Shown piece after piece: positions 35,698 through 43,988 of a stretch of 64,000 nt of DNA (position 1 is its first letter; each line of letters starts with the position of its first letter). The DNA comes from Flavobacterium saccharophilum (GTDB lineage Bacteria; Bacteroidota; Bacteroidia; Flavobacteriales; Flavobacteriaceae): positions 1 through 64,000 of the forward strand of contig NZ_FRBY01000001.1 of NCBI RefSeq assembly GCF_900142735.1. Reading direction: 5' to 3'. The translations under genes were made by a program, and so were the position numbers. The notes beneath the pieces were generated by a model. That model was given only the letters and a program-made list of their open reading frames with translations, searched no databases and was not told the origin of the DNA.

Positions 35698-37722
35698 TTA
35701 TATTCTTTTTAAAACTATTTTCTCAGTTTCTTTTGCAACCATCCCTTTATAATATTCTTTTAGCATTTCATATTTTTCGGTTGACACGATTGGTTCATTA
35801 ATTTGATGTGAAACTACTAATTGTAAGGTTCCGCCATTTGCCACAATATTAAATTTAAAGGTACCAATATTGTCTTCCATTGTAATTACAGCTGGTGTTG
35901 GTAATGTTTCAACCATAAAACCTTCCGGTATTTTAATTGTGATATTATATTTATCAGTAAATGGGAATCCAAAATCTACCGGGTATTCTCTTACTTCCTG
36001 TTTAAATGGATTTTCTCTATTCGTAAGAAACAGCATAGGATTCACATAAATTTTTCCGCCAATCATTTCGCACAAATTATTTCCGGAAAACGTATACGTC
36101 TCGATCATTGGCAATAAAATATCTTTCTCATTCTTTCTTTCATATTCACTAACTTCAATTTTATTATTCTCATTTTCTAATTTCTCCAAATATTCTTCTT
36201 GCACAACCCCATCCATATTATCTCTTGTAATCAAGGCATTGTAATCTGTACATTGTCTTCTTGTTTTACCTGTAACTTTACCTTCAGCATCAATACTATA
36301 ATTCATAAAAACCATATCATTTGATGATTTCTTAGGCATTAAATCCACTTCTTCGGAAGTTCCGTCTTTACGTATCAATCTTCCATACCAATTTAAAGTT
36401 CGAAAAGGCAAAACATTTGGAACCGAATATTTATCAGAAGCATCTAGTAAAACACTTCCTTCTGGTGTTTCTACATGCGTAATTACATAATTAAAAGCAG
36501 TTCTGTTAGGAAACAATGCAATTCCGTTAGCTCGTGTACTTACTAAAACCGGATTTGCTGTTAAGCCTGCATAACGCAACATTGCAGTCAACATTAAATT
36601 AATATCACCAATATTTCCCGTTTTTTCTTTATAAGCTTTTTTGACTCCCAGATCGCAATCGTAACCAGTATATTTATTCCACTTTATATTCGATTTTACA
36701 TGGTTTAATATCGCTAATATTTTTTCATCAGTTGTGTTTTTACCTGCTAAAACCGTTTTTAAATCTTCTTCGAAATAACCTGTTTTATTTAATTCGGGTC
36801 CAAAAGTATCATAATCGTAGATTGTTTTTGCAACTGAATTCCAATCTGTAGAATAAGACTTAATTGTTTCATTTGGAAATTTCACCATAGACAATTCATA
36901 TTGAACACTGGAAGTATAATTTTCAATATTATTTACAAAAGCCTCGTCTTTTATTGCTGGAAAATTCTCCGCGATATAAGTGGTTTTTGTTTCCATGTAA
37001 TCTATTTTATCCGTAGAAAATTCTGTTTTTGTAACTCCTCCTCCAAAACCTCCTGAAGAAACTCTTTCTTTAGAATTTAACACGATCGATTTACTATTTT
37101 TTTCGACAGTTACTTTAGGAAAAACATAGCCCTTTTGTTGAGAGTTAAAAGTGTAATACTCCGGGATATATGTTGTAAACTCAGAATAATTCACAGGAAT
37201 ACTGGTTTGAAAATCCCATTCTCTGATCATCCTGGCAAGACTTCTAATTGTATATTTAAATTCTATAACTGAGCCTTCTTTAACATTAGGCATTGTTATT
37301 TTTTTTTGTCCTCTGAATTTATTTAAAACTTCATCAAACATCCCTTCACTTTTTATTTTAGTTTTCTCAATTTTACCATTAACTAAATTATAAGTAACAG
37401 CATCATTAAAAGATACTTTCTCAGACAAGTTAGGATTGTTATAATACCAAACTTCATGGGTAGCCCAATCGTATCCTTCTTTTTTATAGATTTTAATTCT
37501 TGTTTCGACATCTGTAACCGTAACAAAACCGTCATTCTGATTATATTCAATTCTGGAACTTCCCTTTTTATACAAGATAGCAGCTGCCGCTGATGAATCT
37601 TTTGGATGTACTTTTTGCTCTAATTCGGCTATAGATACTTTTCCTAGTTTAAATTCCTGCGCCGCTACTCTCGAAAAGAATAAGGAGAGAACTGAGAGGC
37701 AAAAAAGTTTGATTAATTTCAT
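35698..37722 (-). CDS. DUF3857 transglutaminase-like protein, catalytically degenerate (paralogue 3)
   Basis: A 674-residue exported protein (signal peptide ends near RVAAQE). After a DUF3857 domain the core reads GNIGDINLMLTAMLRYAGL, with Asp at the position of Cys, and FNYVITHVETPEGSVLLDASDKY, with Tyr instead of His and the Asp retained. It is more diverged than paralogues 1 and 2, with a Gly-rich insertion (SSGGFGGGVTKTE) near 225. It lies 4 bp after the intact DUF3857 gene in transcription order. Confidence 0.88.
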   Translation of the reverse strand: MKLIKLFCLSVLSLFFSRVAAQEFKLGKVSIAELEQKVHPKDSSAAAAILYKKGSSRIEYNQNDGFVTVTDVETRIKIYKKEGYDWATHEVWYYNNPNLSEKVSFNDAVTYNLVNGKIEKTKIKSEGMFDEVLNKFRGQKKITMPNVKEGSVIEFKYTIRSLARMIREWDFQTSIPVNYSEFTTYIPEYYTFNSQQKGYVFPKVTVEKNSKSIVLNSKERVSSGGFGGGVTKTEFSTDKIDYMETKTTYIAENFPAIKDEAFVNNIENYTSSVQYELSMVKFPNETIKSYSTDWNSVAKTIYDYDTFGPELNKTGYFEEDLKTVLAGKNTTDEKILAILNHVKSNIKWNKYTGYDCDLGVKKAYKEKTGNIGDINLMLTAMLRYAGLTANPVLVSTRANGIALFPNRTAFNYVITHVETPEGSVLLDASDKYSVPNVLPFRTLNWYGRLIRKDGTSEEVDLMPKKSSNDMVFMNYSIDAEGKVTGKTRRQCTDYNALITRDNMDGVVQEEYLEKLENENNKIEVSEYERKNEKDILLPMIETYTFSGNNLCEMIGGKIYVNPMLFLTNRENPFKQEVREYPVDFGFPFTDKYNITIKIPEGFMVETLPTPAVITMEDNIGTFKFNIVANGGTLQLVVSHQINEPIVSTEKYEMLKEYYKGMVAKETEKIVLKRI

Positions 37723-37726
37723 TGAG

Positions 37727-39634
37727 TTAGTTTTTGGTTAGTATAATTTTGGCGTTATCATTTCTTGCTATTTGCTCCATAAAAAGGCGATACTCGTCAT
37801 ATTCTTTATTTGAATATTTACCTTTATTTACAAACATGGAGCGTTTGTAAAGGAGTTTATTATTTTCTTTTTTGATTATTTCAGTTTTATATTCTCCAAA
37901 TTTTCCTTTCAGCTCATAGTTTGAAGGCAAAAATTCGATGGTAAAACCAGTTGGAAGATTAATTTCTATTTCGTCGGTATCTAAATAACCACGCTGAACC
38001 TGAAAAGGATTCTTTCTGTTTCTGATTCGCTTAATATTTCCGGTATTCTGATTAAAAGCATCAATTGCAAAAATCATTTTATTTGCTGATAGCGATGCGT
38101 AACTTATGGCACTAACCTGAATATCTTCCGTAAAACGAATATTCTCCTTATCGTTTGAAAAAGCGATTTTCCCCAGTTTCAAATTATTGATATTGTCCCA
38201 GTATTTTTTGTAATATGATTCTTTTTCTGTTGGCTGAAAACTTTCGAGTCTTTGTTTTGAACTATATTGCGAACCTTCTGAAATTATCGAAATTGAACCT
38301 GAAAAATTCCCATTTTCATCAATGGCATACACACCTTTATCCAATTGGGAATTCCCTTTATCTTCATAAATTTTTGTTCTGACAATTACACCTCCATCCG
38401 GCTTAACTACTAAAACATCACGATCGTCTGTAAAAGTTCCCTGATAACCAAACGGATCATCCTGACTTGTACATTCCAGGAAAGTATAGTTATCTCCATT
38501 AGGGATTGCCAATATCATATGATTTCCCTGCATGGAGACAAAATCAGACTGAATATCAGACTTGTAACGATCTCCATATAAAATAGTATTATACGAAGGA
38601 ACATCAACTGCCTGTAAAAGTGCTTTGGTATAATTTGACAAGGCTTTACAATCACCATATCCTAAACGATCTACATCGGTCGCAAGCATTGGTTTCCATC
38701 CACCAATACCAATAGCAATGTTTACATATCTCGATTTTTTCTGAACAAAATCATAAATAATCTTCGCTTTCTTTATTGGATCTTTTTCATCACCAACCAG
38801 CGTTTTTATTTTAGTTTTAGTTTCTTCCGACAGATCAGTAGTGCCTGTTAGAATTTTTTCGTTGTACCATTTACCAAAAGTCTCCCAGGTTTTGGCTGTA
38901 CCATCAACACCTTCTAAATGAAAATTTTCCAGTCCCATCATAATTCTTGGAAAAAGATCTCTGTGAGAAGGACTTAAATCTTCAGATTTTTGTGCTAAAA
39001 TATTGGTCGCAACATAACTTACCTGTGTATCAGTATCCAAAGTTTTATTGATTGTATAACCCGAAAAATGGAATTCTTTCTTTTTGAATCCGAGGTTATT
39101 AGGAAAAGTAACATTTAAAACAGATTTCTCAATACTTACAGCATAACCTCCCAAGAAATACCATTGAGGTAAAAAAGCTGTATTTGAACTTTCAATCTCG
39201 CTATTGTAGACCACCGTAAAAGGATAAGAAACTGGAGTATATTCTAAAAAAATTACACGATTGTCCGAAAAAAGAGTACTTCCGCTGACAGCGCTCTGGT
39301 CTTTAAAATCTTTTCTTTTAACTTTCTTGATTTCATTACCAAAAGCATCATAAACAATTGCTTCAATACTTTTTACTGAGGTTGATTTATCATATCCCTG
39401 ATAAGCATCGATATCACTTAACCCTGTTCCGTTAAAAACCGTTACTACTCTTTGTACTTTTATATTCATGCTGCGTTGCGAAGTAATGACAATATCCATT
39501 TTGTCTAAACGCACCACAGCGTCTGCATTTGCCTTAAGACTATCTGCAATACCTAACACAGAAAAATCGCTCTTTTGAGCAGTAGAAATAAGGCTAAATA
39601 ATAAAAAAAACAACGCAAAAAAAGGGCTTTTCAT
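37727..39634 (-). CDS. DUF3857 transglutaminase-like protein with intact Cys-His
   Basis: A 635-residue exported protein, signal peptide ends near STAQ (residue 20). The DUF3857 domain covers about 40-250 and the transglutaminase core about 280-400. Here the catalytic Cys329 (LGYGDCKALSNY) and His372 (GNHMILAI) are present, with a Glu or Asp third residue nearby (FLECTSQDD). It is the first gene of the DUF3857 cluster and the only one with an apparently competent active site. Its target is unknown; a peptide- or glycan-linked amide is plausible. Confidence 0.9.
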   Translation of the reverse strand: MKSPFFALFFLLFSLISTAQKSDFSVLGIADSLKANADAVVRLDKMDIVITSQRSMNIKVQRVVTVFNGTGLSDIDAYQGYDKSTSVKSIEAIVYDAFGNEIKKVKRKDFKDQSAVSGSTLFSDNRVIFLEYTPVSYPFTVVYNSEIESSNTAFLPQWYFLGGYAVSIEKSVLNVTFPNNLGFKKKEFHFSGYTINKTLDTDTQVSYVATNILAQKSEDLSPSHRDLFPRIMMGLENFHLEGVDGTAKTWETFGKWYNEKILTGTTDLSEETKTKIKTLVGDEKDPIKKAKIIYDFVQKKSRYVNIAIGIGGWKPMLATDVDRLGYGDCKALSNYTKALLQAVDVPSYNTILYGDRYKSDIQSDFVSMQGNHMILAIPNGDNYTFLECTSQDDPFGYQGTFTDDRDVLVVKPDGGVIVRTKIYEDKGNSQLDKGVYAIDENGNFSGSISIISEGSQYSSKQRLESFQPTEKESYYKKYWDNINNLKLGKIAFSNDKENIRFTEDIQVSAISYASLSANKMIFAIDAFNQNTGNIKRIRNRKNPFQVQRGYLDTDEIEINLPTGFTIEFLPSNYELKGKFGEYKTEIIKKENNKLLYKRSMFVNKGKYSNKEYDEYRLFMEQIARNDNAKIILTKN

Positions 39635-39697
39635 TAGTAGGGAATTTCTTCAAATATATATTATTTTTAGAAATCCTTAACATTTGTTTAGTTTTTT

Positions 39698-40150
39698 TTA
39701 TTCCCTGTTTTTACTGTCTATTAGGATCGTAACAGGCCCGTCATTTAATAGGCTGACTTTCATATCAGCACCAAAAATTCCGGTCTGTACTTTTTTATTA
39801 AATTCTTTTTCTAAAGATTTTACGAAATTCTCATACATTGGAATAGCAAACTCGGGTTTTGATGCTTTTATGTATGACGGACGATTCCCTTTTTTTGTAG
39901 AAGCATGAAGTGTAAATTGACTTACTACTATAATATCACCATCAATATCCTGAACTGAGCAGTTCATGACGTCATTTTCATCACCAAAAATTCTCATTTT
40001 AATGATTTTTCCAACCAGCCAATCGATGTCTTCCTGAGTATCGGCATCTTCAATACCTACTAAAACTAATAAACCTTTTTGAATATCAGCAATAATTTTA
40101 GAATCGACAGTTACAGATGCTTGTGAAACTCTTTGAAGAACAACTTTCAT
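39698..40150 (-). CDS. dtd: D-aminoacyl-tRNA deacylase
   Basis: Removes D-amino acids (and glycine mischarged on tRNA-Ala) from tRNAs. The 150-residue protein shows the canonical DTD signatures: MKVVLQRVSQASVTV at the start, SQFTLHASTKKGNRPSY near 96-112 (SQFTL active-site motif), and the C-terminal NDGPVTILIDS with the Gly-cisPro element. Length is standard. It lies downstream of rsgA with a four-helix-bundle ORF inserted between. Confidence 0.95.
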   Translation of the reverse strand: MKVVLQRVSQASVTVDSKIIADIQKGLLVLVGIEDADTQEDIDWLVGKIIKMRIFGDENDVMNCSVQDIDGDIIVVSQFTLHASTKKGNRPSYIKASKPEFAIPMYENFVKSLEKEFNKKVQTGIFGADMKVSLLNDGPVTILIDSKNRE

Positions 40151-40162
40151 AATAATGGTTAA

Positions 40163-40185
40163 TTGTAAATGATTAATTGTGAATT
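40163..40185 (+). repeat. Left inverted repeat bounding the four-helix-bundle ORF
   Basis: The 23-bp segment reads TTGTAAATGATTAATTGTGAATT and directly abuts the stop codon of the ORF (stop at 40186-40188). Its partner, with one mismatch, is at 40549-40571. Confidence 0.7.
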
Positions 40186-40548
40186 TTAGATTGTAGTCAA
40201 TTTTTGTTTCGTTGTGATTATGATTGAAGCTAGAATTTTATTGATTTCTACAATATCAGATTTGATTGATTTGAATTGAGATTCATTTAAATAATCGGAC
40301 TGAAACAACAATTCTAACCAATAATCCGTTTCATTTGCTTCTTTTTGTGCAATTGCTAATTTATGAATAAAATCTTTTTTGCTTTCTGCTTGTTCGGATT
40401 CGCGAACCAATGCTCCTATTGAAGTTCCACTGCGAAGTAATTGTTTGCTTAAAACAAATTCTTTCTTTTCTTGATTTAGAAACTGAAACAATTTAATAAT
40501 CCTCAACGCAAAATTGAAAGATTTTGTTTTTATAACGTTATCAGCCAT
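40186..40548 (-). CDS. Four-helix-bundle protein (S23/IVS-type)
   Basis: A 120-residue all-helical protein of the four-helix-bundle family related to S23, which is encoded in intervening sequences of 23S rRNA genes, and to Avd of diversity-generating retroelements. Diagnostic segments are IIKLFQFLNQEKKEFVLSKQ, LLRSGTSIGALVRESEQAES and DFIHKLAIAQKEANETDYWL. Function is unknown. The ORF is bounded exactly on both sides by 23-bp inverted repeats, between rsgA and dtd, which suggests insertion as a unit. No rRNA or reverse transcriptase is nearby. Confidence 0.92.
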   Translation of the reverse strand: MADNVIKTKSFNFALRIIKLFQFLNQEKKEFVLSKQLLRSGTSIGALVRESEQAESKKDFIHKLAIAQKEANETDYWLELLFQSDYLNESQFKSIKSDIVEINKILASIIITTKQKLTTI

Positions 40549-40571
40549 AATTCACAATTAACCATTTACAA
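40549..40571 (+). repeat. Right inverted repeat bounding the four-helix-bundle ORF
   Basis: The 23-bp segment AATTCACAATTAACCATTTACAA starts at the base next to the ORF's ATG (40546-40548 on the minus strand) and is complementary, with one mismatch, to 40163-40185. A further ATTCACAATT word follows to 40580. Confidence 0.7.
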
Positions 40572-40578
40572 TTCACAA

Positions 40579-41562
40579 TTATTTCTGGTTTCTTGTTTCA
40601 TCACTAATTTTACGATCCTCATCATAAGTATCTGTACGATAATTTTCTTCATCGCCTTCGAGGATTTTCAAATAACTATTATAACGGGACCAGGCGATCT
40701 CATCTCTTTCTAAAGCCGCTTTGATAGCACAGTGTGGTTCTTCTTTATGTAAACAGTTGTTAAACTTGCACTGGTCTTTTAATTTGAAGAATTCAGGGAA
40801 ATAACCACTGATTTCTTCTTTCTCCATATCTACAATTCCGAAACCTTTAATTCCCGGTGTGTCGATAATTTTGGCATCAAAGGACAAATCATACATTTCA
40901 GCAAAAGTTGTGGTGTGTTGGCCTTGTTTACTGGCTTCTGAAATGGTTTTGGTTTTAAGATGTAAAGAAGGTTCCATCGCATTGACCAAAGTCGATTTTC
41001 CAACACCTGAATGTCCGGAGAACATACTTACTTTGCCAATCATCATTTCTTTCAATTCGTCAACACCTTTCATTTCAGTCGAAGAAACACGAAGACATTT
41101 GTAACCAATTTGCTGATACACATATTGCATATACAATTGATCTTCCAAAGTTGGTTCATCAAAAGTATCTATTTTATTAAAAACCAAAATAGTTTCAATA
41201 TTGTAAGCCTCGGCAGTTACCAAAAAACGGTCTATAAAATTGAATGTCGTTGGGGGATTATTAATCGTGATCAATAAAAAAACGCGATCAATATTCGAAG
41301 CAATAATATGCATTTGATGCGAAAGGTTAACCGATTTACGAACGATGTAATTTTTTCTTTCGTGAATATTAAAAATCGTTCCGGTTACCGCATCTGAAGT
41401 TTCTTCCAATTCATAATCGACAATATCGCCTACAGCAATAGGATTAGTACTTTTAATCCCTTTCATTCTAAACTTCCCTTTCATACGGCATTCTATAAAA
41501 TCGCCTTGTTCCGATTTTACGGTGTACCAACTTCCTGTAGATTTATATACGAGTCCTGTCAT
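40579..41562 (-). CDS. rsgA: Ribosome small subunit-dependent GTPase A
   Basis: Circularly permuted GTPase that assists 30S maturation. In 327 residues: N-terminal OB domain (about 1-70), G4 NKID at 129-132, G1 P-loop GHSGVGKS at 183-190, G3 DTPG at 234-237 in the permuted order, and a C-terminal zinc knuckle with Cys265, Cys270, His272 and Cys278. It is the first gene of the rsgA-(four-helix ORF)-dtd unit. The C-terminus is charged and extends about 30 residues past the zinc region. Confidence 0.95.
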   Translation of the reverse strand: MTGLVYKSTGSWYTVKSEQGDFIECRMKGKFRMKGIKSTNPIAVGDIVDYELEETSDAVTGTIFNIHERKNYIVRKSVNLSHQMHIIASNIDRVFLLITINNPPTTFNFIDRFLVTAEAYNIETILVFNKIDTFDEPTLEDQLYMQYVYQQIGYKCLRVSSTEMKGVDELKEMMIGKVSMFSGHSGVGKSTLVNAMEPSLHLKTKTISEASKQGQHTTTFAEMYDLSFDAKIIDTPGIKGFGIVDMEKEEISGYFPEFFKLKDQCKFNNCLHKEEPHCAIKAALERDEIAWSRYNSYLKILEGDEENYRTDTYDEDRKISDETRNQK

Positions 41563-41639
41563 TCTTTAATTTTAGATTGCTGATTTTAGATTTCAGATTG
41601 AAATTAAATCTTTGCAAAGATAAATGAATAATTTTAAAC

Positions 41640-41715
41640 ATAGCCCACGGTTTCAACCGTGGGGATAAAGATTATGATTATTGATTACGTCCCCACGGTT
41701 GAAACCGTGGGCTAT
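41640..41715. repeat. Palindromic repeat with self-complementary arms
   Basis: Perfect 26-bp inverted arms (41640-41665 and 41690-41715) around a 24-bp AT-rich centre. Each arm is itself a hairpin (CCCACGGTT-TC-AACCGTGGG), so the unit could fold as one long stem or as two short hairpins, like a BIME. It lies between rsgA and the aroG/CM terminator. Confidence 0.75.
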
Positions 41716-41722
41716 ATATTAT

Positions 41723-41763
41723 AAAACAAAAATCCCCACTCTTCTTTCGAAGAAATGGGGATT
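41723..41763 (-). terminator. Terminator of the pheA-aroG operon
   Basis: On the minus strand the hairpin AATCCCCA ... TGGGGATT with inner TTCTTCGAAAGAA segment (41731-41763) is followed by TTTTTGTTTT. It lies about 100 bp past the last gene of the aromatic operon. Confidence 0.8.
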
Positions 41764-41863
41764 AAAAAAACAATCTATTTTTAAAATTATGATATAAGAA
41801 AACCAAATAACAAAGTTTAGAAAAAATTAAACTTAACTTATATCACTTATATGTTTGAAAAAA

Positions 41864-42946
41864 TTATGCGTTGAATATTTTTTCCTGGTGACCAATACTT
41901 TCCTGGTGGATAGCTTTGAACATTCTCAAAACGAATTCTTCAGTAAGACCTTTTTTCTCACCTTCTAAAATCATTTTTCCTAAGATTTCATTCCAACGAT
42001 TGTTTTGAAGAATCGCAACGTTTGCATCTTTTTTCACCTGACCAATTTCGTCAGCAACTTTCATACGTTTTCCTAGTAACTCTAATAAGTTAGCATCCAA
42101 AACGTCGATGTTAGCTCTTAATTTTGTCATTTTTGAACTGTACTCATCTGTAGTATCATCTGTTTTTCTGATAGTCAAATCTTTAATGATTTGTTTCAAA
42201 GCATCAGGAGTAACTTGTTGAGCAGCATCAGACCAAGCGTTGTCCGGATCGTAGTGCGTTTCGATAATCATACCATCGTAATTCAAATCTAAAGCCTCTT
42301 GCGTTACTTCAAAAATCATTTTACGATCTCCGGTAATGTGAGATGGATCGATGATTAAGGGTAAATCAGGGAATTTATTTTGTAATTCGATAGCAATCTG
42401 CCATTCTGGAATATTTCTGTATTTTGTTTTTTCGTAAGTAGAGAAACCTCTGTGGATAACTCCTAATTTCTCGATTCCAGCCATGTGTAAACGCTCAACA
42501 CCACCTAACCATAAAGCTAAATCCGGGTTTACTGGGTTTTTAACCAAAACAATTTTGTCAGTTCCTTTTAAAGTATCAGCAATTTCCTGAACTGCGAAAG
42601 GGTTTGCAGTTGTACGAGCACCAACCCATAAAACATCGATATCATGTTCTAAAGCTAATTTACAGTGAGCTGCAGTCGCAACTTCAGTTCCCATCAATAA
42701 ACCAGTTTCTTTTTTAGCTTTTTGTAACCATTTTAAACCAATTTCTCCAACACCTTCAAATCCTCCTGGACGCGTTCTTGGTTTCCAAATTCCAGCTCTG
42801 AATACACTAACTTTTGAATCTTTCAATTCATGAGCAATCTTTAATACTTGATCTTCCGTTTCTGCACTACAAGGTCCAGCTATCACAAGTGGGTGATTTA
42901 AATTGAAATCTTCTAACCACTTTCTCATTTCTTTCTTATTTTCCAT
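41864..42946 (-). CDS. Bifunctional DAHP synthase/chorismate mutase type II
   Basis: Catalyses entry into the shikimate pathway (PEP plus erythrose 4-phosphate to DAHP) and conversion of chorismate to prephenate. In 360 residues, 1-255 is the KDO8P-synthase-like DAHPS domain (IAGPCSAETEDQV, FRAGIWKPRTRPGGFEG, LWVGARTTANPFAVQ, PLIIDPSHITGDR); about 265-355 is an AroQ chorismate mutase (MTKLRANIDVLDANLLELLGKRMKVADEIG). It is the fourth gene of the attenuated pheA operon. Fusion with CM provides feedback by prephenate in related enzymes. Confidence 0.95.
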   Translation of the reverse strand: MENKKEMRKWLEDFNLNHPLVIAGPCSAETEDQVLKIAHELKDSKVSVFRAGIWKPRTRPGGFEGVGEIGLKWLQKAKKETGLLMGTEVATAAHCKLALEHDIDVLWVGARTTANPFAVQEIADTLKGTDKIVLVKNPVNPDLALWLGGVERLHMAGIEKLGVIHRGFSTYEKTKYRNIPEWQIAIELQNKFPDLPLIIDPSHITGDRKMIFEVTQEALDLNYDGMIIETHYDPDNAWSDAAQQVTPDALKQIIKDLTIRKTDDTTDEYSSKMTKLRANIDVLDANLLELLGKRMKVADEIGQVKKDANVAILQNNRWNEILGKMILEGEKKGLTEEFVLRMFKAIHQESIGHQEKIFNA

Positions 42947-42958
42947 CTTAATTCTAAT

Positions 42959-43819
42959 TTACTTTTTAGTTGTTGTTAATCCGTTTAGTATTTCTTTTAT
43001 TTTATTTGTGCTTTCCATTTCTTCAAAAATGGCATTGTAATTTTCTTCTTTTAGCAAATCCCTAAACCGACTGAGATTTGAAATATATTCTTCTAATGTT
43101 TCAATGACGTGTTCTTTGTTTTGCTTAAAAATCGGCGTCCACATTGCCGGAGAACTTTTTGCTAAACGAACGGTACTTTCAAATCCACTTCCCGCCATAT
43201 CAAAAATATCCTGTTCGTCTTTTTCTTTGTTCATTACCGTTTTACCAAGCATAAACGAACTAATGTGCGACAAATGCGAAACGTAAGCAATGTGTTTGTC
43301 GTGCGAAGTCGGATCCATATATCGAATCCTCATTCCAATTTCGCTAAAAAGCTGTAATGCCTTTTCCTGCAGTTTAAAAGTGGTTTTTTCCACTTCGCAA
43401 ATAATGTTTGTCTTTCCTTTGAACAAACCTCTTATCGCCGCTGATGGTCCGGAAAACTCTGTTCCTGCAATTGGATGCGTTGCGATAAAATTTCTTCTTT
43501 TCGGATGATTGGCAACTGCATCACAAATTGGCTTTTTAGTCGAACCCACTTCAAAAACAATTGTTTTATCTCCAACCAAATCCAATACTTTTGGCAAAAC
43601 AACCAACGCCACATCAACCGGAACCGAAACAATTACAAAATCGGCCTCAGCCAAATCTTCAAAGTTTCCTGCCTGATCGATAACCCCCAAATCAATTGCT
43701 TCCTGCAAATGTTTTTCGTTGCTGTCAATCCCAAAAATAGTCGCGTTCGGATGTTGGTCTTTGATGTCCAGCACCATCGAACCTCCTATTAACCCTATTC
43801 CTATTACGTATACTTTCAT
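42959..43819 (-). CDS. tyrA: Prephenate dehydrogenase
   Basis: NAD(P)-dependent oxidative decarboxylation of prephenate toward tyrosine. The start is set at MKVYVIGIGLIGGS (43819), giving 286 residues with the Rossmann motif GIGLIGGS at the N-terminus; the frame stays open to 43930 but those residues are encoded by a dispersed repeat (43840-43925). Signatures: ATHPIAGTEFSGPSAA, and HDKHIAYVSHLSHISSFML. Third gene of the pheA operon, followed 12 bp later by aroG/CM. Confidence 0.93.
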   Translation of the reverse strand: MKVYVIGIGLIGGSMVLDIKDQHPNATIFGIDSNEKHLQEAIDLGVIDQAGNFEDLAEADFVIVSVPVDVALVVLPKVLDLVGDKTIVFEVGSTKKPICDAVANHPKRRNFIATHPIAGTEFSGPSAAIRGLFKGKTNIICEVEKTTFKLQEKALQLFSEIGMRIRYMDPTSHDKHIAYVSHLSHISSFMLGKTVMNKEKDEQDIFDMAGSGFESTVRLAKSSPAMWTPIFKQNKEHVIETLEEYISNLSRFRDLLKEENYNAIFEEMESTNKIKEILNGLTTTKK

Positions 43820-43839
43820 AATTCTTTTTATTAGAAGCA

Positions 43840-43925
43840 AATTCCTGCTATCCGTTTCAATCTTTTCCGCCGAACCCCGGCGCAAAAGGATTTCCACTTC
43901 TATCAGGGCTAGGGCCTCTCGTTCT
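43840..43925 (-). repeat. Dispersed intergenic repeat, copy B
   Basis: An inverted, diverged copy of the 721-802 element: on the minus strand it reads CCTAGCCCTGATAG, GCGCCGGGGTTCGGCGGAAAAG, ACGGATAGC. It lies in the tyrA-aminotransferase gap and lengthens the open frame of tyrA by 37 codons. Shared order and spacing of words with copy A support common origin. Confidence 0.65.
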
Positions 43926-43988
43926 TTCAAGATCTTTTATTTTTCAGACTATTAAAAAATCTTGTCTCTTGTTTCTAAAATCTTTAAT

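Noticed and set aside
43820..43930. N-terminal extension of tyrA
   Set aside because: Encoded by the dispersed repeat copy B; the Rossmann motif starts directly after the Met at 43819.
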